Both the position numbers and the translations under genes were made by a program. DNA of 63,926 nucleotides from Xenococcus sp. MO_188.B8 (lineage in GTDB: Bacteria; Cyanobacteriota; Cyanobacteriia; Cyanobacteriales; Xenococcaceae). Below the pieces are notes generated by a model. That model saw nothing but the letters and a program-made list of their open reading frames with translations. It was not told the origin of the DNA and searched no databases. Shown here in pieces: positions 1-8,810 of this stretch (its first letter is position 1; each line of letters begins with the position of its first letter). The DNA lies in assembly GCA_030065615.1 (NCBI GenBank), contig JASJDR010000008.1:1-63926 (forward strand). Reading direction: 5' to 3'.

Positions 1-133
1 GTTTGAATTGCTTGGAAAACTAATGATGCTTCCAACTTCGGGTTAATCAATGAGAATTCTTTGAGCTGCACTTTTTTCTTTTCTGAAAATCATCCTCACT
101 TTACTTGATTTTGGGCTTAAACAAGAAGTATTG
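1..133. other. AT-rich flank with no clear gene
   Basis: No start-to-stop frame with a recognisable product is visible. The segment leads into the rarA-like relic that begins near 134. Confidence 0.4.
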
Positions 134-301
134 GAGCTCCGTCTGCGATCGCGTTTTTTCAACTTTATACTGTGAGCGGATGAGATTTAGACTTTTTCAA
201 AAGTAGCAAAAGCTTTGTCTAGTTTGAATCTTAGCCTTTTATCCAAAGTCCAGTTTTAACCCGCTCGCAGTATAACTCCTAGCCCTACTTTTTCTAAATC
301 T
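134..301 (-). pseudogene. Relic copy of the rarA-fusion 3' region, split by a small element
   Basis: Bases 134-167 and 275-301 match positions about 3186-3243, inside the intact RarA fusion gene. Both encode, on the minus strand, DLEKVGL..V followed by KVEKTRSQTEL. In the relic a 105-bp element separates the two halves, and the frame is lost after QTEL. The NACHT gene therefore sits between two copies of a roughly 60-bp piece of the rarA fusion. Confidence 0.7.
168..272. mobile_element. 105-bp MITE-like element with TA target duplication
   Basis: The ends are inverted: TACTGTGAGCGG at the left and CCGCTCGCAGTA at the right, differing at one position. TA lies on each side (166-167 and 273-274). 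The intact rarA sequence at about 3216-3219 serves as the empty site and has a single TA there. A TA duplication is typical of IS630/Tc1-mariner-mobilised MITEs. There is no coding capacity. Confidence 0.7.
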
Positions 302-333
302 CGATGATCTCTAAATTTAAAATCTAGGTAACT

Positions 334-372
334 ACTTATTACTTATTACTTATTACTCATTACTCATTACTC
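334..372. repeat. Heptanucleotide tandem repeat
   Basis: About five copies of a 7-mer (TTACTTA changing to TTACTCA) run up to the stop codon of the NACHT gene. This resembles the short tandemly repeated repetitive sequences of cyanobacteria. Confidence 0.6.
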
Positions 373-2701
373 AATTAAGTGGCATCTGTGTAAAATGTTT
401 TCTTAGCAAATCGTGCATAAACCGATAGCGACCACCTACTCGTTGAATAAATCTATGCTTGGCTGCATGATCGAGGAATTTAGCATAGTTCCAGGGAATA
501 TTGCCATTGACTGAAAGAATGAAACGTAAAGTAAAATGCTGAATAACAGTTTTATGACCGCCAATCAGACCGCCAATTAGACCGCCAATCAGCATCAAAC
601 TCAGCCCGCCAATCAGCCCATCCCATAGCAAGAAATTCGACCCTCCACTCAGCTCTTCAATCAGCCCGCCAATCAGCCCTCCAAGCCCGCCAATCAGACC
701 GCCAATCAGCACCAAACTTAATCCATTTCTTAAGGAATTTACAATTCCTTGATTGGGAAAGTCTTTACTTTCTATTTCTGAACTACTCAACCCTTCAATC
801 AGCATGAAACACATTCCTGCAATCAGCCCTACACTCAGACCTACACCCAGCCCGAAAATCACTCCTCCAAACAGACCGCTGATCAGCCCGAAAATCAAAT
901 TACCCTTAGCTTTTTTGAAAGAAAAATTCAATTTCTCTACTGATTTAATTTTACTCAGACCAACAGTAAATCCGAAAATTAGCCCGAAAATTAACCATCC
1001 AGTTAACTTTCCAGTCAGCCCTACAATCAGCACTACAGTTAAGATGAAAATCTCTCCGAAAATCCCTCCGAAAATCCCTCCGACAATTCCTCCAATCAAA
1101 TTCAACCTAGCTTTTTTGAAAGGAAAGTTAAATTTTTCTATTGATTTATTGTTACTCAGCCCGCCAATCAGTACGCCAATCAGCACGCCAATCAGCCCTC
1201 CAACTAGCACGCCAATCAGCACTTCACTCAGCTCGAAAATAGAAAATAAAATCAAAGCGAAAATCGCATAGAAATCCCCTTTAAAAAGCCCTCCACTTAA
1301 CTTGAAAATCAGCCCGAAAATCAGCCCGAAAATCAGTCCAATAATTATTCTGTAAATAGTTTTTTGTTTATTTGACTCCAACCAGGGAGGTTGCATTTTT
1401 TCAATTAAAAACTCAGTTTTTCCCTCAGCTTCTAGTTTTTTCGCTAACCAAATTAGATAATGCAAAGTTTGTTTTTGACTAGGACTTTTCTGTGGTGGAT
1501 AGGTACCTTGATTATCAGGATTATTAAGTTGCTGTTCGATGTAAGCTTCAAATAGTTCCGAGGAGTTCTTGATTGCTCTTCCCTGGTAAGCAACCACTAA
1601 CATCGTTAGAAATAATGGTTTACGGCATAATTCCAACAATTCAGATTCATTTCTAATATTTTCATCCCAAATGTAGGAACGGTTTAAACTTTTTAGATAT
1701 TGCTGAATCTGTTTGTCTGATAAAGATTCTAGATAGATAGACCCATTCAACTTCTCAAGTTTACTTTGTGCTTGTTCATATTCTTTTCTCCGACAACAAA
1801 CCACCAATCCAGGTTGAAGGCTACTGTCTAAAAATTCATTGATAGCAATAATACATTTATTCTGTTTTTCTAATCCTAATTCGTCTAAACCATCAAGTAA
1901 GGGAATAAGTTGCTGATTGTCAATCCATTGCTGTACTACTTGCTTCGGGACTCCTTTATAGATGTCACATAATTTTTCTATTAACCAATCACGAATTGCT
2001 TGGTCATTCTTCCAGCTACTTAGCTCAAAAATAACTGGTATCGGAGCATTTTCATTTTCAATAGCTCTTTCAATCAAATCTTGAGTCAAGCTAAGGAGCT
2101 CAGTTGTTTTTCCGGCTCCTGGTTCTCCTAAAATTAATAATTTGCCATTGATATCATCGCGATAAAAGAATTCAAGAATTTTTTGACTTTGTTTTAGTTG
2201 AGCTTGTTCTTGATTTTTGCTCGTAAAAATCTGAAATATTCTGTTGAAGGGATTATTATTTTCTGGTTCTAGATTTTGAGGGACTAACTCTAATTTTTTT
2301 TCGCCAACTCGATGACGTTGTTCTTGCATCTTTAGATCTATTTTGATCAGATTATGTAAAGAATTTGTTCTCCTAATTGCAATATCACTTTGCAATCTAG
2401 CCAATAGTTGCTTTCTTAGCTTGTTCTGTTTATCTTCAGAAACTTCAACTGGTTTTGAGATTAAATTGCTCTTAACAAAATCAATGATCTTCTGAAGATG
2501 TCCTGTCAAAGCAGCAACACCAATAACTACTACTACAAAAGCAGGAAAGAAATTAAAAACTGATTCAACAATAGGATAATTGCTACAAATGTTTTCTAGA
2601 AATGACCAACAAGAGGATTCGCTAACTGTTGGTGCAGATGAAGAGTCAGCCAAGATAAAAGCGAAGAAAAAATAATAAATATTGATAACAAAATTACTCA
2701 T
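371..2701 (-). CDS. NACHT-domain NTPase with glycine-zipper membrane domain
   Basis: This 776-aa STAND-type NTPase has a hydrophobic N-terminus (residues about 5-18 and 50-66). The NACHT core has Walker A GEPGAGKTT (about 192-200) and Walker B LLDGLDEL (about 268-275). The C-terminal third (about 450-715) is a long run of hydrophobic segments built on repeats such as GGLIGG, visible in DNA as repeated ccgccaatcag. The protein ends in a conserved tail (IPWNYAKFLDHAAKHRF..RVGGRYRFMHDLL) found in many cyanobacterial NACHT proteins. Proteins of this class sense a trigger and oligomerise, and some act in antiphage defence; the trigger here is unknown. The gene is monocistronic and follows the heptamer repeat. 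Its role in defence or signalling is inference. Confidence 0.8.
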   Translation of the reverse strand: MSNFVINIYYFFFAFILADSSSAPTVSESSCWSFLENICSNYPIVESVFNFFPAFVVVVIGVAALTGHLQKIIDFVKSNLISKPVEVSEDKQNKLRKQLLARLQSDIAIRRTNSLHNLIKIDLKMQEQRHRVGEKKLELVPQNLEPENNNPFNRIFQIFTSKNQEQAQLKQSQKILEFFYRDDINGKLLILGEPGAGKTTELLSLTQDLIERAIENENAPIPVIFELSSWKNDQAIRDWLIEKLCDIYKGVPKQVVQQWIDNQQLIPLLDGLDELGLEKQNKCIIAINEFLDSSLQPGLVVCCRRKEYEQAQSKLEKLNGSIYLESLSDKQIQQYLKSLNRSYIWDENIRNESELLELCRKPLFLTMLVVAYQGRAIKNSSELFEAYIEQQLNNPDNQGTYPPQKSPSQKQTLHYLIWLAKKLEAEGKTEFLIEKMQPPWLESNKQKTIYRIIIGLIFGLIFGLIFKLSGGLFKGDFYAIFALILFSIFELSEVLIGVLVGGLIGVLIGVLIGGLSNNKSIEKFNFPFKKARLNLIGGIVGGIFGGIFGEIFILTVVLIVGLTGKLTGWLIFGLIFGFTVGLSKIKSVEKLNFSFKKAKGNLIFGLISGLFGGVIFGLGVGLSVGLIAGMCFMLIEGLSSSEIESKDFPNQGIVNSLRNGLSLVLIGGLIGGLGGLIGGLIEELSGGSNFLLWDGLIGGLSLMLIGGLIGGLIGGHKTVIQHFTLRFILSVNGNIPWNYAKFLDHAAKHRFIQRVGGRYRFMHDLLRKHFTQMPLN

Positions 2702-2972
2702 TCTGGCTGAATCCTGGTTCTTGATTGATTGTTAAGCTAAGTTTTCACAATTCCTGGAAAAGGCGTGTTATGCTGGCGCTTAACAGAACCCTACAGATGA
2801 TTCTTGTCATGTCTGTTTCAGAAATAACCTTATCTTATCCTGTATATAAACTTACCAATAATTGAATCAAAAATTAGTAAACTTTTAATAAGCAAAGTTA
2901 TTCAACAACTTAATAATATTTCTTGATTATTTTTAACGCCTGTTATTTTAGTGAATTATTATAGCATTATGA

Positions 2973-5213
2973 CTAAATTGTTTTATCCAAGGGAAAGATT
3001 TTTAGATAAGCGATAGTACTCGACCAAGTTACAGTTTGATGGCCCAAATATTTAGTAAATATAGCTTGTACTTGATCAACTTCAGTATTGGTGAGAGTTT
3101 TCTCCAAATGACTTCGGTAAGTCGATCGCTTATTAGATTTTTGAGTCTTAGCAAACCAACGCTCTAACAATTGAGGTGTAATCAAGAGCTCTGTCTGCGA
3201 TCGCGTTTTCTCAACTTTAACTTTTAGCCCTACTTTTTCTAAATCCCTCTGCAAATCTAAACTATCCCAATTAATCATCGGGTCAGACTTATCGTCGTAA
3301 ATAGCTTCTTCTGCTGCTTCTACTTTGTCTAACAATTCTGAAGACAACCAAGCAGGTTGCAGTAAATCGTAAAGTCTTTGAGTATGACGAGGTATGGTTT
3401 CTGCTAATATCAATACTCCTTCAGCACTTAACCAGGGAATTAAATCTTTAACTATTCCTACTTTATCTGGTTCTGAGATCAAAACATTACGTCCGATAAT
3501 ACAGTCAAAGCGAATTTCTTGAGCTTGCTTTGCTAATAAATCTGGTAATTCATTTAAATTTGCTTTTAAGACTGTTGGTCGAAGTAATTCGGGTAAGATA
3601 ACAGCTTGCTCATTTAGGGCTTTCACTTCAGTTTGATTACTAACGCAAGCATAAACACCTCCTTCTGGAACTTGCCTTAAAGCTTCCCAAGTGAACAGAC
3701 CAGTTTTTGCATTGAGGTCAAGAATTAGATGATGTCTCTGAAGTTGGGCTAAAGCAAAAAGATGATCTCTAATCTCTCCTAACTGTTTTCCTACCTGATT
3801 TACTGTCCGTTGTAACCAGCGATCAATTTGTCGATCCGTTTCCCCATAGGTCAGCATTTCAATAGAACTAGCACCCATACCTTCTATTTGTGCTGCTAGT
3901 TGGGCTTCTCGACGACGAGCTACCTGATTTTTGATCTCGGCTTCTTTGCCCATATCTGATGGTTGATAAAACACTCGTCCCTGTAAACTGCTCGGTAAAT
4001 ATTGCTGTTCTACCCAATGATCACGATAGGCATGGGGATAGAGATAATTTGCTCCATGACCCAATCCCTTTTTATCTCGGTTAGCATCTTTGAGATGATT
4101 GGGAATATCACTTTGCTGTTCCTGTTCTACTGCTGCCAAGGCATCAAAAAAGCCCATGATGCTGTTAGATTTGGGGGCAGTTGCTAGATATAAAGTTGCT
4201 TGAGCTAAAGGATAACGACCTTCCGGCATCCCCACACGATCAAATGCTTGGGCACAGGAATTAACTATGGTCACTGCATTGGGATCAGCTAATCCGATAT
4301 CTTCACTAGCAAGAATGAGTAAACGACGCAGAATGAAACGAGGATCTTCACCAGCGTAAACCATTTTGGCAAGCCAATATAAAGCAGCATCGGGATCTGA
4401 ACCACGAACACTTTTTATGAAGGCACTGATAGTATCAAAATGGGCATCCCCTTCTTTGTCGTAGAGAACGGCTCGCTGTTGGATCGATTCTTCCGCTACT
4501 GCTAGATCGATGAAAATTTCTCCGTCATCATTTTCTGGAGTTGTTTCAACTGCTAGTTCCAGAGCATTAAGTAGCGATCGCGCATCCCCATTTGCCACAT
4601 TGGTTAAATGCTCTAAAGCTTCTGATTCTATATCAACTTTGAGTTTGCCATATCCGCGATCGCAATCTGACAAAGCTTGTTCGACAACTTGTGCTAAATC
4701 TTCAGTAGTTAAAGGTTTGAGTTGAAACAGACGAGAGCGACTAACTAAAGCTTTATTAACTTCAAAATAGGGATTTTCTGTAGTTGCCCCGATTAAAATA
4801 ATGGTGCCGTTTTCGACCCAAGGGAGTAGGGCATCTTGTTGAGATTTGTTGAAACGGTGGACTTCATCGACAAAGAGAATAGTTTTTTGTTGGTGATATT
4901 TGCCTTGATTGGTGGCAGTTGCTATAGCTTCTCTGAGATCTTTAACTCCAGCGAGCACAGCATTAATAGCTATAAAATGAGCGCGGGTAGTTTGAGCAAT
5001 GATGCGAGCTAAAGTCGTTTTACCGGTTCCTGGGGGACCAAAGAAAATTAGAGATGATAGTTGGTCGGCAATAATTGCCCGACGGAGTAAGCGCCCTGTC
5101 CCAATAATATGGTCTTGCCCTACAAATTCATCTAAAGTTCGAGGACGCATCCGATCTGCTAAGGGTGCTTCTGCTTTAACTTTTTGTTGATAGCTATGCT
5201 CGAATAAATCCAT
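2973..5213 (-). CDS. rarA: RarA/MgsA-type AAA ATPase fused to a methyltransferase-like domain
   Basis: The N-terminal 430 residues or so are a replication-fork AAA+ ATPase of the RarA/MgsA/WRNIP1 family. Walker A is GPPGTGKT (59-66), Walker B FVDEVH (about 114-119), followed by sensor GATTENP and a C-terminal clamp-loader-like region with GADPDAAL-type sequence (SDPDAALYWLAKM). RarA acts on single-stranded gaps at stalled forks. The remaining 310 residues or so resemble a Rossmann methyltransferase fold (LILDLNAKTGLFTWEALR, then FDCIIGRNVL) without a classical glycine-rich motif I. Single-domain RarA is about 440 aa; the 746-aa fusion is the cyanobacterial form. The ATG start directly precedes the conserved LFEH sequence. 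A short duplicated piece of this gene lies at 134-301. Confidence 0.92.
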   Translation of the reverse strand: MDLFEHSYQQKVKAEAPLADRMRPRTLDEFVGQDHIIGTGRLLRRAIIADQLSSLIFFGPPGTGKTTLARIIAQTTRAHFIAINAVLAGVKDLREAIATATNQGKYHQQKTILFVDEVHRFNKSQQDALLPWVENGTIILIGATTENPYFEVNKALVSRSRLFQLKPLTTEDLAQVVEQALSDCDRGYGKLKVDIESEALEHLTNVANGDARSLLNALELAVETTPENDDGEIFIDLAVAEESIQQRAVLYDKEGDAHFDTISAFIKSVRGSDPDAALYWLAKMVYAGEDPRFILRRLLILASEDIGLADPNAVTIVNSCAQAFDRVGMPEGRYPLAQATLYLATAPKSNSIMGFFDALAAVEQEQQSDIPNHLKDANRDKKGLGHGANYLYPHAYRDHWVEQQYLPSSLQGRVFYQPSDMGKEAEIKNQVARRREAQLAAQIEGMGASSIEMLTYGETDRQIDRWLQRTVNQVGKQLGEIRDHLFALAQLQRHHLILDLNAKTGLFTWEALRQVPEGGVYACVSNQTEVKALNEQAVILPELLRPTVLKANLNELPDLLAKQAQEIRFDCIIGRNVLISEPDKVGIVKDLIPWLSAEGVLILAETIPRHTQRLYDLLQPAWLSSELLDKVEAAEEAIYDDKSDPMINWDSLDLQRDLEKVGLKVKVEKTRSQTELLITPQLLERWFAKTQKSNKRSTYRSHLEKTLTNTEVDQVQAIFTKYLGHQTVTWSSTIAYLKIFPLDKTI

Positions 5214-5998
5214 AAATTAAATGCAGGAGTCAACAAATAGATACCAGTTTACACGATTATTCAGAATCAAATAATTTACTAGGTGGTTAAAAATATTAAG
5301 GATGACAGGCTAAAGCATATCAGATTAATCAATTTTGAAAATCGTATGACCTAATTTACTGAATTTAAAATTTTTTCGATTAACTTCATAAACTTCCCTT
5401 GCTAAAGCTAATTTTTTTCGGCAAGATACTGTTTAGATACTAATAGACCAATGACTACTTTCAGGCTACTTTCAAAAATATAAGAGTCAAGATACTTTTA
5501 ATTTCAGTCTTTCAGTCGAGAAGATTTCATGCTTTTAGTATCTTAGTTTTTGGCTGGATTCTTGCTTCTACTATCGGTAATCACCTTTACCTTTAAATAG
5601 CTAACTGCCAAGCTTAGCTAACTATGCTTCAGGTAAAAACATTGAAATTTTAACTCAACAAAGAACAACTAACAGAAGAGATCATCAGTCTGGTTTTTTC
5701 TGTATTCATAAAAGTTGCTTTAATACCGCTATTAGTAGCTATTACATTTATAGTTATCTATTTTACTACATAATAAACTATGTAATGAAATTAACAATTT
5801 TAGTTTTTGCCTAGCTAGATAAAATACAAAGAAATATAAAGCTTATGGCATTTTTTATCCATAGTTTGTTACTTTATAAGTGCTTTAGTCATTCAAACAA
5901 AACTTTAACTTTATAAACTTCTCTTGCCAAAGTTAAAGCTATAATTCAAATAAGTTTTCAAAATTTCAAAATCTAAATTTTAATAATTAATAGAAAAT
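5214..5998. other. 785-bp intergenic region with two similar gene scraps
   Basis: AT-rich. Minus-strand frames near 5340-5430 (ending ..LALAREVYEVNRKNF..SKLGHTIFKID) and 5890-5945 (ALTLAREVYKVKVLFE) share the core L-x-LAREVYKV. They look like two decayed copies of one short gene, possibly a four-helix-bundle (S23/IVP-like) protein. No intact gene is visible. Confidence 0.35.
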
Positions 5999-6706
5999 AT
6001 GTTTGTTCAAGAAATAAAAGCTTCAATCAAGCAAATTGAAAAGGCTAAAAAATTATCCGAACTAGCAAAAATTGCTGGTTTAGAATGGAAGCGAGATTTT
6101 GTAGATATCGATCTAAGCGATGAAGATTTGAGCTATGACACCTTCACTCATGTCGACCTCAGTGATGCCGATCTCCGTGATCCTGACTTTAGTGATGCCG
6201 ACCTGAGAGGTATTAACCTCAGATATGCCGACCTGAGAGGTATTAACCTCAGATATGCCGACCTCCGTGATACCGACCTCCGTGATGCTGACCTGAGAGG
6301 TGTCGATCTCGGTGATGCCTACCTCAATGGTGCTAACCTCAGTGGTGTAAATCTCAGTGGTGCCAACCTCAGATATGCTGACCTCAGTGGTGTAAATCTC
6401 AGTGGTGCCAACCTCAGATATGCCAACCTCAAATATGCTGACCTCAGTGGTGCCAATCTCAGTGATACTCTCCTGAGTGATGCCGACCTCGGATATGCAT
6501 ACCTCAAAGATACCAACCTCAGTGGTGCCTACCTAGAAAAAGCTATACTCGGGCAAAGCGTCGCTAGAAATCACTTTCTGAAGAGTATAAGAGAAGCGTT
6601 TGGTAACTTTGTTCAGATCACCATCAAAGATCGCTTTGGTACAAGCAACGAGGAGAAGCTTACAAGCCTCTTGTCCTCAATGAAAACGAATCAGATCGGC
6701 AACTAA
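5999..6706 (+). CDS. Pentapeptide repeat protein
   Basis: This 235-aa protein has a short helical N-terminus (about 1-40). Some 28 consecutive A(D/N)LxX pentapeptides follow (about 42-180, e.g. ADLRGINLRY and ANLSGVNLSG), and a non-repeat tail (about 185-235) closes it. Pentapeptides fold as a right-handed quadrilateral beta helix; cyanobacteria have many, mostly of unknown function. The DNA is itself repetitive, with a 30-bp unit duplicated at about 6211-6270, consistent with recent expansion. No signal peptide or membrane segment is seen. The ATG at 5999 is the first in frame, behind a long AT-rich leader. Confidence 0.85.
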   Translation: MFVQEIKASIKQIEKAKKLSELAKIAGLEWKRDFVDIDLSDEDLSYDTFTHVDLSDADLRDPDFSDADLRGINLRYADLRGINLRYADLRDTDLRDADLRGVDLGDAYLNGANLSGVNLSGANLRYADLSGVNLSGANLRYANLKYADLSGANLSDTLLSDADLGYAYLKDTNLSGAYLEKAILGQSVARNHFLKSIREAFGNFVQITIKDRFGTSNEEKLTSLLSSMKTNQIGN

Positions 6707-7540
6707 TTTGAGAAACTAATATCGTTCACGAAATTGATAGAACCGCCAAGTCATGGAAAATCAAAGTTAGGTAGCCTAAGGTTTAGCATTTTTGGACAGT
6801 TTCCTGTGATTGCAACCTCCAATTCCCTAGTCCGAACTTCTGTTGAGATATCAATAGTCAACTTTAATTAACCAATATTTTAAATACTAAATTAATGAAA
6901 CAAGTGGATTAAAATCTTTGCCAGTAAAGGCTTTTGAGCGTGGGAAATCTAAAATAAAAATAGCCAAAAGCCTTGTACACCAAGAAACTTAGTCAATTTT
7001 TTGGTGATTTCCGATTAAATCTATACTCTAAATAAATAATAAAGAAAGTAACAAAATCGATACAAAAAGTGGCATGATATTTATATGTTTTAAATTAAAA
7101 AACTACAGTTATAAATTTAATTATTTGGATAGTATAGTCAAGGTAAACTAAACGACTAAATACTACTTTTTTTTTAGATATAAAATTTACTGAAAAATCA
7201 CTATAAGTAGCATTAGCCTTTATTTTTATAAATTTTACTATGTATTGTACTATGTGAAGCTTTATTGCTGTAATTTTTAATTATTACAAACTGGACAAAA
7301 GTAGCAAATTATACAAAAAAAATTTACCAACAAAATACAAATAAATTAAACTAGATATGCTATTATAAAAAACTCAAAATCAGCTCTAGTGAAAATCCTA
7401 ATATATTTGTCCAAAATGGAGAAATTGAATCACTGAGTCTTTACCGACGGGAAATTAGGTAGCTCAGCAAAAATGATCGCGCAATTCAAATCATAACAGT
7501 CGAATAATTACTCAACATTAGATTAGAGAACAAGAACAAA
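6707..7540. other. 834-bp AT-rich intergenic region
   Basis: I see no gene, tRNA or strong hairpin. Base composition is strongly AT-rich. The end of the region acts as leader for the 54-aa ORF at 7541. Confidence 0.4.
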
Positions 7541-7705
7541 ATGGCTAAAAATTTAAAAAACAACGATCTTGAGCAGCAGCAAATAAAAGCACTATCAGAT
7601 GAGAAGCTATTAGAAGAACTCGGAGTCATGGTTGTGCGAGATGCCAAATCCTTGACTCAGATCCTGCACCTCCTCCGTAATCCCGAAAATAAAATTGAGA
7701 ATTAG
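7541..7705 (+). CDS. Small hypothetical protein, 54 aa
   Basis: ATG to TAG gives 54 residues starting MAKNLKNNDLEQQQ and ending NPENKIEN. The protein is charged, soluble and probably helical (ALSDEKLLEELGVMVVRDAKSL). There is no membrane segment or cysteine. I do not recognise a family. Normal codon use and a helical pattern favour a real gene; only a weak purine-rich stretch (agaacaagaac) precedes the start. Confidence 0.5.
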   Translation: MAKNLKNNDLEQQQIKALSDEKLLEELGVMVVRDAKSLTQILHLLRNPENKIEN

Positions 7706-7750
7706 CAACCTTTGGTGACAATATCTTTCACTTGTTTGACCGAAAGACCT

Positions 7751-7767
7751 CAGAGCGCAAGGCTCTG
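7751..7767. repeat. Hairpin at the 3' edge of the tnpA remnant
   Basis: CAGAGC (7751-7756) pairs with GCTCTG (7762-7767) around a 5-nt loop. It lies just past the tnpA stop codon, where IS200/IS605 elements carry a subterminal hairpin recognised by TnpA. Confidence 0.5.
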
Positions 7768-7770
7768 ACT

Positions 7771-8133
7771 TCAGTCATGGGGTAAGGGTCGGGAATAGAA
7801 TTTCCGAACTATTGTCTCGCTACGCTTTTGAGCCTGAATATATTCTTTGATTTTAGCCAATGGTGCGCCCCTTACTGTTGAAACAAAATAGCTATTTGTC
7901 CAAAGACTAGGAAATCTTTGTTTTAGATGCGGAAATTCTAATCTTAGATAGCGAGATGTCGCTCCTTTAAGTCTTTTCACTGCTCTGTGAACTCCAAATC
8001 GCGGGTCGAGAGACAATAACAGATGTACATGAGACTTGTTGCGAATTAAGTCCCAAAAACGGGTAGAACCTTTGTCAATCAAGGCTTTCAGTGTTTTGAC
8101 TAAAATCGCTGAACCTCTTATCTGGTAAGCTGT
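7771..8133 (-). pseudogene. tnpA: IS200/IS605-type tnpA, 5'-truncated
   Basis: The frame carries the HUH motif (HVHLLLS), a KRLKGATSRYLR segment, and the Tyr region LWTNSYFVSTVRGAP followed by IKEYIQAQK. These are hallmarks of the Y1 transposase TnpA of IS200/IS605 elements, which are single-strand cut-and-paste transposases. A full TnpA has about 50-60 residues before the HUH motif that begin with a conserved beta strand. Here the upstream frame (TAYQIRGSAILVKTLKA..) does not match and starts from a TTG or from a stop at 8134. The 5' end has probably been replaced or lost, so the copy should be inactive. No tnpB is present. Confidence 0.7.
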
Positions 8134-8228
8134 TCAGCCGTTGTAAATTTTATTACACAACAAGTCTAATACTCAAAGACTCAGTTGCATATATGATTTC
8201 AGTTTTTGTCCCTTAGTTTTTTCCCAAA

Positions 8229-8276
8229 GGAGGAACAGTGAAACTTTTATTAGTCGAGGACGATATTTTGGCATAA
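8229..8276 (+). pseudogene. Truncated response-regulator 5' end with intact Shine-Dalgarno
   Basis: AGGAGG (8229-8234) is followed by GTG at 8238 and the 12-residue frame VKLLLVEDDILA before a stop. This is the exact beginning of a CheY-like receiver domain (K-(I/L)-L-x-V-E-D-D). The rest of the gene is absent, so this is a deletion scar of a regulator gene. Confidence 0.55.
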
Positions 8277-8402
8277 AAGTGATGTCATCAAGCGGATCTC
8301 TTCGAGATCGCTCATATCAAAGCGATCGCTATTTTAAATAATTTAACAGTGCATATTATGCGATTTTGAATGTCTTCTAACTCTTGCACTCTCAGGTCTA
8401 AA

Positions 8403-8789
8403 TTAACGATCAAAAGCTAGACTAATTAAATCCTCAATATTTTCTAAGTTAGAATCTCCTGCTAAATAGTCAATGCCTCGATGGAGATGAAGGGCTAATT
8501 GTTCTTTGAGAATCGTATTTTCCGTCCCTAAACTATCTTGATGACATCTTTGCTTGAGAGCAATTAACAGAATATTGGCAATTTCTCCACCAAAAATATC
8601 CCAGGTCATTTCTACTCCATCAGCAGTTTTTATTGGTACAGGAGAAGGAATCGTTGGTTCAGCAAGAGAGCGACATAATGCCCAACGACACAAGATATTC
8701 CAGTTGTCAATCTTGGTAATTCGTTTCAGTTTAATTAATTTTTCTTTAGCTGTTTTAGAAATACGAACTTGTTTAATTGGAGCTTCCAT
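8403..8789 (-). CDS. dndE: DndE, DNA phosphorothioation protein
   Basis: This 128-aa protein matches DndE along its length. It has a basic N-terminus (QVRISKTAKEKLIKLKRITKI), the block WNILCRWALCRSLAEP, IPSPVPI, a core MTWDIFGGE, and HLHRGIDYL near the C-terminus. DndE works with DndC and DndD in placing sulfur into the DNA backbone and binds nicked DNA. It usually sits at the end of a dndBCDE operon. Here no dndB, C or D is in the window. Instead cysK lies 21 bp upstream on the same strand, so the two are probably cotranscribed. It may serve a dnd cluster elsewhere or be a solitary DndE with another job. Confidence 0.85.
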   Translation of the reverse strand: MEAPIKQVRISKTAKEKLIKLKRITKIDNWNILCRWALCRSLAEPTIPSPVPIKTADGVEMTWDIFGGEIANILLIALKQRCHQDSLGTENTILKEQLALHLHRGIDYLAGDSNLENIEDLISLAFDR

Positions 8790-8810
8790 TGATAATTACT
8801 TGTTAATGGT

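Noticed and set aside
753..1271. Plus-strand ORF of 172 codons opposite the NACHT gene
   Set aside because: It is the Pro/Ser/Ile-rich shadow of the glycine-zipper repeats on the other strand.
2770..2865. 31-codon plus-strand ORF between the NACHT and rarA genes
   Set aside because: Short, with no ribosome site and no protein-family pattern.
6319..6516. Minus-strand ORF with LRLAPLR repeats
   Set aside because: Mirror image of the pentapeptide-repeat DNA.
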